From NCBI GenBank assembly GCA_021199695.1, contig JAJQHP010000028.1, forward strand, positions 1 through 7,316: a stretch of DNA of 7,316 bases, read 5' to 3'. Below, piece after piece: positions 7,092 to 7,316 of this stretch. The notes beneath the pieces are model-generated. The model was not told the DNA's origin, searched no databases, and saw only the letters and a program-made list of their open reading frames with translations. A program made the translations under genes and the position numbers. The DNA comes from Clostridiales bacterium. Its GTDB lineage: Bacteria; Bacillota; Clostridia; Oscillospirales; Oscillospiraceae. How positions within the stretch are numbered: position 1 is the stretch's first letter; every line of letters starts with the position of its first letter.

Positions 7092-7316
7092 TGGAATACC
7101 TCCTCCAGATAGTCGTGGAGCCGGCCCTCCGCCGCCTCGTCTCCGATCTGCTGGCAGACAGCCTCTATTCTGGCCCGGGCCACCATGTCCTCCACCGCAC
7201 CGGCGGACATGCCCCGGGACATGAGGTAGAACAGAAGGTCCTCGTCCAGCTGGCCGATGGTGGCCCCGTGGTTACCCTCTACGTCCTCCTCGGCGCAGAG
7301 GATGAGGGGGACGGTC
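7088..7316 (-). CDS. sufD: SufD (SufB/SufD family), C-terminal fragment cut by the window edge
   Basis: The last 75 residues of a SufB/SufD-family protein are visible on the reverse strand, running off the right edge. The diagnostic stretch is EGNHGATIGQLDEDLLFYL followed by MSRG, the conserved C-terminal beta-helix/helix junction of the family. HGAT-GQLDE resembles SufD more than SufB. The order sufD-sufS-sufU also fits a Firmicute suf operon of the type sufC-B-D-S-U. The product would partner SufB and SufC in the Fe-S scaffold complex. The gene ends in TGA overlapping the sufS ATG by 4 nt, indicating translational coupling. SufB cannot be fully excluded because only the tail is seen. Confidence 0.85.
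   Translation of the reverse strand, partial: TVPLILCAEEDVEGNHGATIGQLDEDLLFYLMSRGMSAGAVEDMVARARIEAVCQQIGDEAAEGRLHDYLEEVFQ

Overview
The window is GC-rich and densely coding, with strong AGGAGG-type Shine-Dalgarno (SD) sites. It has SufU-type rather than IscU-type Fe-S assembly genes and a textbook TTGACT/TATAAT promoter. Together these suggest a high-GC Firmicute, probably an anaerobic gut Clostridium relative such as an Oscillospiraceae-like organism. The taxon is inferred from gene content and style; no marker gene is present.

Left part (1-3608, + strand): three genes in a row. They encode a YgeY-type M20 metallohydrolase (41-1348), a YgeW-type knotted carbamoyltransferase (1361-2572) and a carbamate kinase (2652-3608). 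ygeY and ygeW are 12 nt apart. A strong intrinsic terminator-like hairpin (2591-2634) sits between ygeW and the kinase and leaves almost no room for a new promoter. A second terminator (3647-3684) closes the set.

Middle (3609-5400, + strand): a consensus promoter (3697-3725), a leader of about 140 nt holding a hairpin plus T-run that looks like a transcription attenuator (3762-3807), an NCS2-family xanthine/urate/uracil permease (3872-5320), and a GC-rich terminator (5363-5397). The permease start is the ATG at 3872, which has a good SD, and not the upstream in-frame ATG at 3788.

Right part (5411-7316, - strand): the 3' end of a suf operon, reading sufD (partial, C-terminal 75 residues), sufS and sufU. 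The genes overlap by 4 nt and 11 nt. The suf genes converge on the permease.

How they fit together: ygeY, ygeW, a carbamate kinase and an NCS2 purine permease match the E. coli ygeW-ygeX-ygeY-hyuA-yqeA...xanQ neighbourhood. That gene set is linked to selenium- and molybdenum-dependent purine catabolism and, in gut anaerobes, to anaerobic urate/purine breakdown. The likely logic is purine import by the permease, ring opening by enzymes outside the window, hydrolysis by YgeY, phosphorolytic removal of a carbamoyl group by YgeW, and ATP formation from carbamoyl phosphate by carbamate kinase. The pathway is inferred; the family assignments are well supported by motifs. The suf genes supply Fe-S clusters, which the molybdenum hydroxylases of such a pathway would need, but they are general housekeeping and may be neighbours by chance.
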